A stretch of DNA of 64,000 nt from Paraconiothyrium sp. Pb-2020 (GCA_022419385.1 JAJUBI010000003.1:2232001-2296000), one strand, 5' to 3'. Counted from the stretch's first letter, positions 33,734 through 46,216 are shown. The notes: generated by a model from the sequence alone, not told the origin. Program-made: numbers and translations.

Positions 33734-34347
33734 CTAATGCCCGCTGCTGGCGTTCGCTGCCCTCTTCTGCACGACCATGGCCTCCAAGTCCTCACGCTCA
33801 GCCATCTCAACCTCGATCTCCTTGATGATGTTGCTCAGATAAGGAGTGTCCTGCGTGCACGTTAGCAAGGTCTCCAATCCCTGCTTCGGGCCCGAATCCT
33901 TCTCACATCTTCCTGCTTGGTCCACTCGCTCTTGGGCAGCAGCTGGTGGGATACGGAGCACTGCGGCATTCGGTTAACAACGCAGGCCAGAGCATTGGCT
34001 ACAGGGTATATGTTACCTGGAAAGCTCGACGAATGCGGAACACGCGGTCGTAGGCCTCCTTAGGTGGCAGGCGCTTGAGGGCGAGTTGGACTACGTCGTT
34101 CTCCTCGGGGAGGATATCATCGGCCCTGCGGAACAACCAGCGTCAGCGCATCGCCCCGACTTAACAGAGGGCCAATTCGGGTATTTCCAGAGCCTCGAGG
34201 ACGCATTGGCTCGCAGAAAGGGCTTCCGTACCTCAGACCGAGCTGCCTGTAGCCAGCGGCGTTGCCGTACCACTTGGCGAGCGGCGCCACCCAGCGCTGC
34301 AGCCACGGGCGCTTGAGGATGAAAGGGGCGAGAGACGGCGCAGACAT
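33734..34347 (-). CDS. QCR7: Cytochrome bc1 complex subunit 7 (14 kDa)
   Basis: Matrix-side subunit of mitochondrial complex III (ubiquinol-cytochrome c reductase). Four exons (34347-34232, 34125-34017, 33960-33907, 33850-33734) give 131 aa, close to the family's 120-130. The sequence starts MSAPSLAPFILKRPWLQRWV, continues WYGNAAGYRQLGLRADDILP, then ENDVVQLALKRLPPKEAYDR and RIRRAFQ, and ends with SNIIKEIEVEMAEREDLE. All splice phases agree. It shares a 481-bp upstream region with the divergent carrier gene. The identification is secure. Confidence 0.95.
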
Positions 34348-34828
34348 GGCAAAGGAGTGTCTTTCGATTCGGGTGCGGGTTCGGCGGGCGGGGACGGCGG
34401 TTCAATGGGGGGTGCGAGTTGTTGCAGTGGTGAGGTCTTCAAAGCGAGGAAGCGAACTGGACCCAGCGCGCCAAGGCCCGGAAGCTTTTGCGAGCACCAG
34501 GCAAGCTGCGAGCATGCAAGCCCCCACCCGTCCGCCTTTCACACAAGCTACGACCCTGCTTCCCACCATCACCGTAATCGCAACCGCAACCGCTCACTGC
34601 GCAGCTTCATTCATCCTCGGCAGCTAACCATCCGGACCCCCGCCAGACAACACTTACCCGGGATCCGGCGGTCAATGGAGCTGGTCAATCGCTAGCTATT
34701 GTGTCACCGAGTGCTGCGGGGCTTCCGCACACTGAGGCACTTAGGAGGGGACGACGGCCTGTAGGCACTCTCTGCAACATGTCGCTATCGAGTGTCTTCT
34801 AACTGCTCCCCAATGGCCAGCCCTTGCA
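34348..34828. promoter_or_regulatory. Shared divergent promoter, QCR7 and mitochondrial carrier
   Basis: The start codons of QCR7 (minus) and the carrier (plus) are 481 bp apart, so both promoters must lie here. No clear TATA or CCAAT element stands out. Long ORFs through it are shadows of GC-rich sequence. Confidence 0.5.
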
Positions 34829-36082
34829 ATGTCTGCCGACGATCCCGCGCCGCCGCCGTCCCCAAACAGTGCGCGAGAACGGTATGCGCCGCCGGCCGCG
34901 CTCTCCTCCCGCGGCCGCTCCTCTATGCACGATCAGAACTGGAGCTCACCCTACTCTAGCTTGGCCCTCAAGTGCGCTGCCCTGCCCAATTCCTCGGTGA
35001 ATGCAGCCTGTGGTGCAGTCGCCGGTATCGCTTCTGGCATTGTAACCTGCCCGCTCGACGTCATAAAAACTCGCCTGCAAGCCCAGGGTTCCTGGCGCCC
35101 TCGACACCACGGCAAGGCCACGCGTGTCGTATACCAGGGTCTGTTAGGTACTGCACGAGTGATTTGGACTCAGGATGGCATTCGGGGCATGTACAGAGGG
35201 CTCGGGCCGATGCTGCTCGGTTATGTACCCACCTGGGCCGTCTACATGAGCGTATACGACTGGTCAAAAGACTTCTTTTATACGCGCATAGGTCTGTGTG
35301 AACACCTAGCAGAACTGGAACTTTGTTGATAGTGAGCAGAGAACAAATGGCTCTCGCGAGTATCAGCTTCGGTTGCCGCCGGTGCATGTTCGACGCTAGC
35401 CACAAACCCTATCTGGGTCATCAAAACGAGGTTGATGTCGCAGGTGAGCGCGCGCGCGTCTGACGAGCATCGCCCGCCATGGCACTACAGGAACACACTC
35501 GATGCCTTTCGCAAAATGTACGCCAACGAAGGCATGCGAGCATTCTACTCGGGCCTAACACCCGCGCTACTTGGTCTCACTCACGTCGCCATTCAGTTTC
35601 CGCTGTATGAGTTCTTCAAGATGAAGTTCACTGGAGTGGAGATGGGTCAAACGACCTCGTCCGACAACGACATGCATTGGTCGGGTATACTAGGAGCAAC
35701 GATCCTAAGCAAAATCTGCGCAACCTCTGCGACATATCCCCATGAGGTTCTTCGCACCAGATTGCAGACACAGCAGCGTACGATTCCCTCCGCCTCGCAC
35801 GAGGATGTAGCCTTCCGCGGAAGTCACCAAGAAGCTCGATACCTAACAAGGGGTCCAGGCACAGCTTCTTCGGACGGCATGATCAATATCCCTCGGTATC
35901 GCGGTATGATGCGGACCATCACCACAATACTGCATGAAGAGGGTTGGAGAGCGTTTTACAATGGCATGGGCACGAATATGGTTCGCGCGGTACCGGCAGC
36001 TGTCACTACGATGATGACATACGAGACACTGCGGTCGATGCATCAAAAGCTTAAGCAGGAAGGCCTGGAGATGCAAGCTTGA
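34829..36082 (+). CDS. YIA6: Mitochondrial NAD+ (pyridine nucleotide) carrier, YIA6-like
   Basis: Inner-membrane SLC25-type carrier, probably importing NAD+ into the matrix. Exons 34829-35291 and 35340-36082 give 401 aa. The three family signatures are PLDVIKTRLQAQG, PIWVIKTRLM and PHEVLRTRLQTQ. A Trp in the second repeat in place of the acidic residue is typical of the nucleotide/NAD/folate branch. GLGPMLLGYVPTWAVYMSVY, WHYRNTLDAFRKMYANEG and FYSGLTPALLGLTHVAIQFP closely follow yeast Yia6/Yea6. A disordered 50-residue N-terminus precedes the first helix, and a 40-residue insertion lies before the last repeat half. A pyrimidine-nucleotide substrate is the main alternative. Confidence 0.88.
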
Positions 36083-37451
36083 CCATGTTTCAATGACGGG
36101 CAAAAAGCCCTGGATACGAGTGCAAGGGAAGTCATACCTCAAAGTCTACTAGTAACACTACATATCTTCGGCCTGTTCTGAGGCGTTGTGTTTTGGGAGC
36201 GCGATATCCCGAGTGAGCATTGTCTGGTTTGTTCTTACGTTCTGCGTCTTCGTGTATATACAGCATTTGGGCGGCACGACGGCATCGGCGTTCAGGGGCA
36301 TCCGAGTACCTTCTCTTTGCGTTGGGCACGTTGTACGGCAATATATACCAATCCTTAGTCTTATCCCGACTATGTGGGCTCATCCCGGTCTTATATTGCC
36401 GTGAAAGAGTGCAAGTGCTAGCTCGACAGTGCAGAACATGGCACACATAGAACAAACTTGCTTTACTAGATGATCAATCCTAACACCCCTAGTAGGTTCC
36501 ACACGGGTCTTGTGGTGAGTCATCCCAAACCCTGTCCACCAACTATTGTACACTCTTTATGCTCCATATCAACTACTCATGCCCTGCAAATATTCCCAGA
36601 CTTGCTCAATACGACTTACGAGAAACCTTGATCGACAGAATGTCATCAACAACTTCTACTACATTCCATGTTTCGTCCTACAATCTTAAATAAAGCCATA
36701 GCGATATCTTTCTAATTTTGCAAATGTGGTATGGGATAATGCACACTTCCTCATCTTCGTTGTTCGGATTTGAGAGATATTGACCTATCGTACAAGCCTT
36801 TCTCATAGCGCCCTCTGACAAACACGTTGGTCACAAGCCGTTATGGATCAATTCCTTTTCATCGACGTAGAAGTGTGCTGGGCTAGGCCTTTCTTCGTTG
36901 TCACGCTATCAACTCGCTTGAAGCAAAGAGGGTGAGCTTTGTGTCTATGGGTCGTGTTTTTCGTACGAATTGTACTCTCGAAATACACTTTGGTACTTGA
37001 GGCCGAGATCACAGCCTGAAAAGATAGAAGCTCAGATCAGGAGGGTTTCAAGAGATATGAACGTGAATGGTCAGCGATTATTTAGATTACTGTATAGAGG
37101 GAGGCATATATCAGAAAATGGTTTACACTATGACAGTGCGCTCTTGACGCTGTTGATCATCTTACAACATAAACTGTCGTAAAACTTTACATTTTTCGAT
37201 CTGTAATCACAGCATTGGAGTATCAAATGTTCTTTCACTAGGGTGAGGATTACGGGATCTAAGCACGCAAGTGCACTTGTTGGTATCATCATGCTCTGAC
37301 AGTATGAGCTCTTTGTCTTGTTCGTCTGCGTTCATCTGCGTTGGTATCCATCTCCGACCTGGCACCTTTCAGAGCCGCATAGCTGCAAAGCAAACACTCT
37401 TCCGACACACGAGCCACCCCGACTTCACGTCACGAAAACGCCGCTTTCACA
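36083..37451. other. Intergenic region
   Basis: About 1.4 kb between two plus-strand genes, becoming AT-richer from 36500. ORFs are short and without features. It should contain the carrier terminator and the next promoter, but no specific site is visible. Confidence 0.5.
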
Positions 37452-40207
37452 ATGTCGCCTCTGAACAAACAAAGCGACTGTGCCTCCTTCACACCGATGC
37501 ATGATCGTATTCCGGCTATGCAGTACTATATTTCTCCATCTCGCTCAACACGTAGGTACGAATTACATTGACCAGCGAGTTCGAAGGTTTTTAACAGTCA
37601 CCCTCCTATCCTCTCACCCACATCGCCTCTTAATTTCATTCCTGCCGACGAAGCCGTCCCCCTCGACATACCCGACACATACCTCAGCCCCGCAGGCTTC
37701 CTTGCCGACGAGCACGCCAGGTCCCAAACTTCTATCACTGCGACAGCTCTCCTAGACCCTCCGCAGCCCACTCTCTCAAAACCAAAACCTCCGCTCATCA
37801 TAACACCGACAACATTCACACTCGCTGCTCCATCGCAGCTAGAAAACGTGCCTTCAACCGCAGGCTCCACGAGACAGACCTCGAGTGGCGGACACGAATG
37901 ACGCGCAGTCCGAACGCGAGAGAGGTAATGGCGGAGGTGAGCGGGGAACTGAAGGAAACGCAGGATGCCTTGATGAGGTGTTTGTATGCTCCTGGAGAGC
38001 TGGGAGAGGAGATTGAGGAAGTTAGTGAAGCAGAAGGAAAAGATAGTGCGTATAGGTGGATGCCGTCTGAGGAGGAGCTGGCGAGGATATCTCGAAAGAC
38101 CGAAGATAATCGTGAGGAACGAGGGGAGATCCCGACCCGCGGAGTTAGGGGCGGGCTTGGGGTTGGTGAGGAGACTGTTGTCCATATGCGTGGTGGTGGG
38201 ATACAGGAGTTCTTCGGGCTGAAGAGGCCGAACGACACGAAGAGTCTACCACAGCGTCCCGAGATCATCAGGAGACCTTCAGAAGCCTTTGATCGGACTG
38301 GAAGGCCCAGCGAAGCTGCCATTAACCCTGGCACGCAATGCTTTGAAGGACAACAGGCCACGCTGGTGAGACCACAAAACTCTCAATTGCTGCGCGTACA
38401 GCAAATGAAGAAGCTGGCACCACCCTCGCTCTTCTCGAATGAAGGGTTGAGCGAAATGGCGGACTCCGGGAAAACGGCGTCTATTGTACCCGAAGGCTCC
38501 ATCGCGAGCTTTTATGTGGGTTCGCAAACGCGTCCGGCAACACTGCATGCCTCCTCGGATAGTCGTGATTCACGAGTGTCCCTTAGCTACTTCCCGTCAC
38601 CGCCTCCATTAGTTGCAGGAGACCACAATGAACCATTCCCTGAAAAGCCTCCTACAACCTGGTCCGATCAATCTGAAAGCACAATCTGCTATTGGTCTCC
38701 AACGGTGGAAATATCGGCTACTGAGCTACAACAACAGTGGAACAGCGGCAGTCCTGCCCTCAACCCCTTGCGCAGTGAGACAAATGGGATACGTACCGAC
38801 AAGGATCCTACCAATGAGAGGAGAGGTGAAGAAATTCGCACAGTGCCAAAGCTTCGGTCTCCTTTGCAGTCACCAATTCGAGATGCTCGTGATAGAAGTC
38901 AGGTCGAAAGCCATAGCTCTCCTAGCAACCAAAGCGGGCCACAATCTCCGCCATCCGAATATTTACAGGACCCTCAGATAACCTTCGTTGGCACACCAAC
39001 CCGTGGAGATCTCGGAAGAAGCATCGAGGGATCACTGCGGAAGCATCGGCGAACACTCGGACAGAGCCAAGTAGCTAATCCTCCTCAACACCCGACAGCT
39101 GAGCAGACTGGAAGACCATATCTGTTCCCGCCAGGTAGTGCGCTTTCCTCCGATATTGCTCTTCCGCCGGACATTCGGGAGGCAACTGAGACGATGAACG
39201 CAGAGCCATCGAATCGCTCCGTGTGGCAGGGCGGAGGTCATTTGTCGATAGCTCCAGAAGACTCGGCAAGTGAAGCGGGGGTAAGAGCACAATTACGAGG
39301 ACAAACAGGCTCGAAGCAGCATCGAGGTAGAGAAGCAAAGCTCTTTCCAGGAGAAGCTCTCACAGAGGTTGGAGAAGGTCATGAGACCGAGGAAGAAGCG
39401 AAGGAGAAGTCAGAGGCGCGATTCCGCGACGAGGTACGCAAGGCGTGGAGCAGTTACCAGACCAGGATGAGAATGATCAATGAAGATATGGGCAAAACAC
39501 CCAATGAGAAAGAACGGGTAAGACACGGGCGACGCCAAGCTTTAAGTGTTCACTGACCGGAAGACTTGCAGGCAGCCAAAGAAGAGCACAGGATTTTGGA
39601 ACTCTTGATCAGCCAAGCATCGACTGATACGGGCTTTGAAGTGAGTCAACGCCCTGATGCGCCGAGCTTATGGACTGATTGATAACAGCAACTGCACGAG
39701 CCCTGGCAGCAGGACGAGTTCATCAAAAACATGTTTGGAGTACGCGCAAAGATATCGAGAACACCCTCAATCCTTAGGAAAGCCAACAAGGTGATGAAGT
39801 TGTTTCTGGCGGTGCCGGACGATCCAGAGCTGAAGACTTGGTCCAGTCGCAGGCGTGGGCTTCAAGACTCCAAGTTGAATGCGACGTCATCCAACCTCCA
39901 GAGAGGAGCAACGAATGCGACCAGCTCACAAACATCGCGATCTAGAACAGTGAATGCACGGAGTCGATTCCGGGGACAAGAAGAGCGAGTCATACCTCTT
40001 TCACCTAATCAACACAGACACCTTCATTTCGCTCCCAATCCACCTGTACATGCCCAGGCCTTGCGTCAGCCGAGCTTCTCAACTCTGGGATACAGTTCGC
40101 AAGCCACCTCTGCACAAGCCAAAACTGGAAAGGTGGACAATGGACAGTCTGTGGCCTCGAGTGAGACTGCCTGGCCGACGCAGTCGCAGGCAGGTGGCGG
40201 TCGATAA
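37452..40207 (+). CDS. Large disordered protein of unknown function
   Basis: Start MSPLNKQSDCASFTP at 37452; exon 1 ends at 37555 and a 42-nt intron leads into HPPILSPTSPLNFIPADEAV. Further along, the frame must change between about 37725 and 37860 to reach RKRAFNRRLHETDLEWRTRM, either by a very short intron or a one-base error. The long middle exon is Ser/Pro/Glu-rich. Introns at 39518-39571 and 39641-39688 join in phase to ERAAKEEHRILELLI and QLHEPWQQDEFIKNMFGVRA, the most conserved-looking part, predicted to be helical. The total is roughly 850 aa. There are no membrane segments or catalytic motifs. I do not recognise the protein. Confidence 0.75.
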
Positions 40208-41917
40208 GCATATAATGTCCAGGAAGGGTGACAGGCGTGCTGTATAAGCTCTAGGTTTTTCATTTTCAGTTTCTATCACAGAGCGACTGTTCGCTATTCT
40301 TGAAAACATGGTCCTGATACCGATAGGTATTCTGCATCGATTTAGTCTGATCACAACCATTCTGCATTTACCACGAGCGACCGTCCGACTGAAGGAAGCA
40401 TGCATCGAGATACGATATTGTGAGTGCATATGTGAGGATGGTGCATGGGCACTGAACAGGCCATCAATTGGTAATGGTGTCGTATCTTGTATGCAAGCCA
40501 TGAACGTTCCGACGACCGACGGTTCTTTGTGAGGGACAGCTGTGACAATTTGAAACATAGCCACAAAGTGGCCGCGACCGATTTGGATGGCGCGGAAGAA
40601 GCGAAGGATCAGCGAGCAATCTCTCGGGTCCAGCCATGGCTCCAGGTGTCCCTTCATCTGCACAGCAAATTGAGTCTTGTCCCACCTTAGCCGCATGGGA
40701 TCTGCTCCAAAAATACGAGAGACGGGTCGCGTCGAATGAACGTGAGCGCGGATTAAAGGATGACATCAGCTCTGCTGAATCGTACAGTGCACAATTTGCT
40801 GAAATTGGCGCGAGGCGGATAGAGCATGGCCGGCAAGCGTGGTGTTTGTGCACGATAGGGAACGGCAAGGCTGGGATGCGGTGGATAAGCTCTCGAGCGA
40901 ATGATGGGCCGCAGCACCTCCCGTATGGGGCAAGCCATTTCCGCACACCACTGGGCGAGGCTACGGGAAATGAGGCCTGCGCGGACTGGGCGCGGCGGCT
41001 GCTGAGGTGCTTCGCCACGAGAGCACAGATGCAATGCCGCCGGTGGGGCTTCGGACGGGAAAGGGGATTTGGTGCGATGCAGCAGCAACGGCGGCGCTGT
41101 CGCCAGGCTCTCGAGGGCGGCGAGCGATGGCGAGGAGGTGAAGTAGTGTGTAGAGGCCTCGGGCGCTTGTGCGGGCCAAAGAACGGGGGCGTGTCTGGCT
41201 CCTGGGACCAGCCAATCAGCGCCGCCGACGGCTGCGTACCTTGCATACGCGGCCGGGATGCGCCAGGGCTGGATGCAAGAAGCACCCGCCGTGCGCGAAC
41301 AGGCTGACGGGCGCTCGAATCGCTCTCCTGGACGATCGAGCAGTGCAGAAGGAGCACCGCGAGCGCATGGCAGTCGAGCAGCAGCACAAGACGGCTGCAC
41401 GGCTGGACAGAGGGACGCGGAATGCGGCCGAGTCAGCGGCCCCAAACAAATACCCCGAAGTCAAACAGAGAGGCCTTCTAGCTCCCGTGCAGGGGCGCTC
41501 CTGGTCCACGGACCCCCTGGCCAATCAAACGCCCGTCGCCGCATGAGCTTGCCTGGGGCGCCTCTTCTTCTTCTCCTCGTGCCCGACTGTGCTCCTCCTC
41601 CTCACCTCACACCGTGAGAGCCGCTCTTTTACTAATTCTGCCCTTCGCCCTCGCGAGCCCGGCGTCCGTATCTTACCCCAGTCATTCTTTTTTAGGGTTC
41701 TCGAGTGCGTTGCGTTTTGCTAGCCACCGTCACTCCTTCCACGATACACAACACAAACATACACATTCATACAGTCGATCGCTATACGACCGCTTCACGA
41801 CGTAACGCTGTTAATCTCTAACTCGAATCAACTCGGATACCACCCAATCGAGACCGCGCACCGTACTCCGGGTCAATACCCGACGATTTGCACACAAGAC
41901 CAACGAGCATCGCCACC
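40208..41917 (+). promoter_or_regulatory. Long promoter/leader region of the His-rich membrane protein gene
   Basis: About 1.7 kb. The GC-rich part (40700-41500) gives spurious long ORFs on both strands. CCAAT boxes occur at 41212-41216 and 41521-41525. A strongly C/T-rich tract at about 41560-41610 resembles the pyrimidine tract before transcription starts in filamentous fungi. Confidence 0.4.
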
Positions 41918-44112
41918 ATGGCACACCATAATCACATGCACTTCCACCGCCATACAAGGAGGGAAGGAGGCATCGATGTCGGGCAGATTGCTAGGAGAAC
42001 CACGGCCATGGTGGAAGAAGCCACGCGCGCTAGGCTGGTGCCGCGTGCATCATGCACCAACGATTCAGACGACGGCTGCCACAAGCCCACCCAGACCCCG
42101 ACCTTGTTCATCGTGCTTGCCGTAACGTAGGTCGAGCCATGTCGTCGGCGTCTTGTTCATGCTAACATTTGTCAGCCTGCCTGTCGTAATCGCTGCAGTC
42201 GTACTCGTCTTCCTGCACCGGAGAAACGTGAAGAAATTGCGCGCCGAGGACAAGGACGACAAGTACAAATCATTGGACTTCGGTATAGATCCTGCTGTCA
42301 CCAAGGGGAAGAAGGGCCCCGAGATGAAGCTGAATGGCCTGGATGCTGAGAAGTCTCATGGAAGAGGCCTGTCTCTGGAACCAGATCTCTCAAGCCCTTA
42401 CCTGCTGCCTGCTGGCCTGCACAGCTCGCGCGAATCTTTTCACTCCCTCTCCCGGTCTACCAAGGACTCGTATGACCCGTACGGCCCGGTGTCTTTTGGT
42501 GACGATGCCAGCATCCGCAGCGGAAGCCGTACCGGCCGTAACGGCAACGGCTCCATTTACTCGTCTTCGACCAACCAGAGTGACAGGATGAAGAACAGTC
42601 TCTTGAAGAACGCACAGAGGATGTCACAATCTATGCCCTTGCGCACCTCACCATCGCCTGAGCGTTTAACTGAAAAGTCTGTCCCTGAGATCAAGTACCC
42701 CGAGCAAGCGGTCTCACCTTTGAGCCCGTTGAACCCGCACTACGAGGACACGCTGCCTGCTGCACCTGCTCCTCCAGTCAAGAACGATCCTATCATCGAG
42801 CAACCTGCCAATGCCTATGTCGCGTACGCTCCTCCGACTGCCGCCAACCCGCCTCCACCTCCTGCTCCTCCTGTTCAAGACAACAAGGCTCGCGCAACCA
42901 CCACACCTAGCCCACCCCCACGCGTCCAGTCGCAAAACGCCTTGGTTATTGAGAGCAATACGATGAGTATGTTGAGCGACTCCAGTTACGGTGAAGGCTT
43001 TCAGATTACTCCACCTTCACCTCGAGAGTCTCAAGCTGAGCATCCCGCTCCTTTGGCCCCTCAACCGCGTCGTCCGATTTCGATCGTCCAGAATGGAGGC
43101 AATGGTGGCCTCGCGGTTGATGACTTCAGCCACAACACCAATCGCCTATCGATGAGCCTGCGTCCCTTGCCCCCGGCTAATGATGATCCCAACGAAGACC
43201 CCGAGCAACGCGCAAACCGCATCCGATCGTTCTACAAGGAGTACTTCGATGATTCGAAGCCCGAGCCCGCAGGCCCCCAGATCTACAACGATTACTACGA
43301 GGATTACACTTCAGAGTACCTCGACGGTAGTGTCTTTGATCCACAGACTGGGAACTTCATCGTCGCACAGCCCACAGCTCCGTTCGCGCAGCCTGTTACT
43401 CGTCGTGCAATGACGCCGCCTCCGCGGGCACCACCACGGTTCCGCAGCAACACTAATCAGTCACGCGGCGGTGGACCTGGACCACATATGTCTCAAAGCT
43501 CAATGGGCTCGTCGTACCTCCCGCCACGCAACATGTCTTCCATGAGCGGTCGTCTACCAGCTCCCAGGAAGCCCATGGCTCCTCCTGCGCCTCTTGCTTC
43601 TCTGCCTACCCCCGGGAAGCTCCAGGATGACTTCGGAATCTTTAATGCCGCTGATTTCGCGCCTCCTGTCTCATTCAGGGAGCGACAGAACGGGATGAGG
43701 CCAGACAGCCCGCTCGGAGCCCCCAGGCCGTACAGCCCTTCAGTGAGGCCCCACACCCCGCTGGCAAGCTCTTTTGACGACATTGCCGTACTTCCTAGCC
43801 CGTACGTATCCCATCGCTCTTGTTGTTATCCGTTCCCATGCTGACCGTCACAGACACATGCTCCGCAAATCAGGCAACTTCACTGCTTTGGATTTTGCGC
43901 CTCCACCTAAGTTCCGCGACCCATACGGCGGCTCGAATGCGTCTGACGCAGGTTCGATCCGCTCGAACCGCTCGGGCATGTCGGGTACGGCAAGGATGGC
44001 CGTCCGTAACGGTGCCTACCGCGTTAGCAGGATACCCAAGGAAATGGTCGGCACTCAGGATGACATGGCCATGAGCTTGCGGCCCAGTCTCAACATGGTG
44101 GCGCCAGCATAG
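41918..44112 (+). CDS. Single-pass membrane protein with His-rich N-terminus and Pro/Ser-rich tail
   Basis: Exons 41918-42127, 42177-43801 and 43854-44112 give 697 aa; the start sits in a perfect GCCACCATGG context. The protein opens MAHHNHMHFHRHTRR, with histidine at nearly every second position. One membrane segment follows (LFIVLAVTLPVVIAAVVLVF) with a basic stop-transfer HRRNVKKLR, so a short outside and a long cytoplasmic tail is likely. The tail has polyproline runs (PPPPPAPP), many Ser-Pro sites and repeated short motifs: FNAADFAPPVSFR near residue 580 is echoed by FTALDFAPPPKFR near 625. I do not recognise a named family. A cortical or signalling adaptor is a guess. Confidence 0.88.
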
Positions 44113-45157
44113 TCCATGCTCGACCACTGTGACTTTGATGCGCCTTTTACGACAAGCACCTGCCTCACTGGCTGACTTTTCCTGTTTCGGCTCTCACACA
44201 AGCTCATCGATTTCCTTCTCGTGGACATGACGACGTCAATGGCATAGACAGCGCGGCTTCCTTTTGATCCCACAGCGACAGCAACACCGATGTTCTCTTC
44301 TTCGGTACATATCTTTTGTGATCTCACTTCTCATTTGCGAGCGGTTCCGTAGTGTACACGACCGACAGCGACTTTAGGGCTTATACAGCGAAGGACGGCG
44401 ATGGAAGGCGTCCACTGTCTGTAATTTATATTATTCTTAGTTTGAAAGCAAATGGCTCCGTGAGAGGAGCGGTGGCAGCGGCGATGTTGTATACGAGAGA
44501 GATGTAGAAGAGCTTGAAGGATCTGAGTTGAGTAGGGCAAAATAGAGGAATTTTCGGTGCAATAATGTCTTCCCATTGTGAAGATGTGTTTGAGTAGTGA
44601 AGGGGCGGGTCGAAAGGTATCGAGGTTCCGACGAGCACGTCTGCCCTGGCTTGGCGTTACAAATTTCGTCGAACTGGGAAGAACAAGCCCATCGATCGTC
44701 CGCCCAGCCTAACTTGTTGCGAGCAGCAAGTCCATAAAACACCAAGTCTTCAAGACGTAGCAGACGGCAATGAGGACCAACGTCATCCTTGCTCAGCCTC
44801 AATAATAAGACGCAGGGACCATCGAACAGCAAAGCCAGCGGTTGCGCCGGCCTGTTTCCTGCCAATTGCTGTCCTTTGAGCAGCGTCCGGCGCGTCGTCC
44901 AAGTGTCGTTGGTGGGTCGCGCAGAATGGAAAGAACGGCCAGGCCATGCTGATGTGCTGATGTCATAGGCACAAGGCGCCGTGGGACCGTCTCCATGAAC
45001 CGTCGACAGCTCTGGTGGCCGCGCGTTATGCAAGCGTCTGTCCTAGACGCCAGGCTTGGATTTCATGTCCCTTTGCCTTTCTTTTCTGTGTCCATATTCT
45101 TTCTTTGCAGCTCTACCGACCCACGAGCCTGAGCCTGGGGCTCGCTGCTTCGACACC
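44113..45157. other. Intergenic region
   Basis: About 1 kb between two plus-strand genes. A minus-strand ORF (44437-45033) shows no family resemblance. It presumably holds the promoter of the SUR7-like gene; a CT-rich stretch at 45063-45110 precedes the start. Confidence 0.5.
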
Positions 45158-46216
45158 ATGAGCATCTTTGGCCGCCGCCGCAACAAGTCCGTAATCGCAT
45201 CTTCCGACTCTACTCCTGCAATCCTCCACGAGCTCTCCAAAGCCCAAGTCAAGCGTGCAACTCGGACACGCAAGATATGGGCTCTTCTCACGTCCTTCTT
45301 TCTCTTCGTCACCGTCATCTTCCTGATCCTTGTCGAGATTGGCGGCATCAAGAACAGATCCATTCTACGAGATTGGTACTTCATCCGTATCGATGTTAGC
45401 AACATCATCCCGGCGAGCGTGCCCAATTTTGCACTCATCAACACAATTGCGCAAACGCTGGGACTGCATGATTTCTACCAAGTAGGATTGTGGGGATTCT
45501 GCGAGGGCTATGTGAACGAAGGGGTCACCTATTGCAGTCCGCCCAAGACCCTATACTGGTTCAATCCGGTCGAGATCTTGAGTAGCGAGCTGTTGGCTGG
45601 CGCTTCGAGTACGTCTAGCATACCCCTTCAATGTGTATATCCAAGGGTGTCGATTGGCTGACCATTGTATACAGTCAACCTCCCCTCCGATATCAACGAC
45701 ATACTCGACCTCATCAAGATCGTCTCCCGCGTCATGTTCGGCTTCTTCCTCACCTCGGCCTGCCTCTCCTTCGTTCTCATCTTCTTAATGCCCATTTCGA
45801 TCATCTCTCGCTGGTGGACCCTCCCCGTCGCCATCCTCACCTTCATCAACGCGCTCCTCTGCACCGCCGCCTCTGTCATTGCAACCGTCATGTTCGTTAT
45901 CTTCCGCAACGTCATCTCCTCTGTCTCCGAGCTCAACATCTCGTCCTCGATCGGCAGCTACTTGTTTGGATTCATGTGGACAGCGTCCGCGTTCGCCATC
46001 TTTGCGTGGCTCGTTCAAACAGGTTTGTGCTGCTGCTGTGCGAGTAGACGGGATGTCAAGACGGGGAGGAAGAAGGGCAGTGAGAAGGCGTACCAGATGC
46101 CGGGCAACGCGGCGACGGATGGGGTCATGATGAGAAGTGCTAATGGTGCGTCACAGAAGAAGTCGGCAGGGAAACGAAGATTCAGATTCGGAAGACGGAA
46201 TGGCCAGGCTTCCTGA
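45158..46216 (+). CDS. SUR7/PalI family membrane protein
   Basis: Four-TM plasma-membrane protein of the fungal SUR7/Rim9(PalI) superfamily, involved in eisosome domains, wall stress or pH sensing. Exons 45158-45608 and 45675-46216 give 330 aa. TM1 is IWALLTSFFLFVTVIFLILV. The outside loop contains the family motif GLWGFCEGYVNEGVTYCSPP. Three further TM segments follow (VMFGFFLTSACLSFVLIFLM, WWTLPVAILTFINALLC and YLFGFMWTASAFAIFAWLV). A Cys cluster (LCCCC) that could be palmitoylated and a strongly basic C-tail end the protein. Which member of the superfamily it is cannot be settled here. Confidence 0.9.

Noticed and set aside
40464..41387. 307-codon minus-strand ORF
   Set aside because: Cys/His/Arg/Ser-rich chance ORF in GC-rich promoter DNA; several other frames are equally open here.
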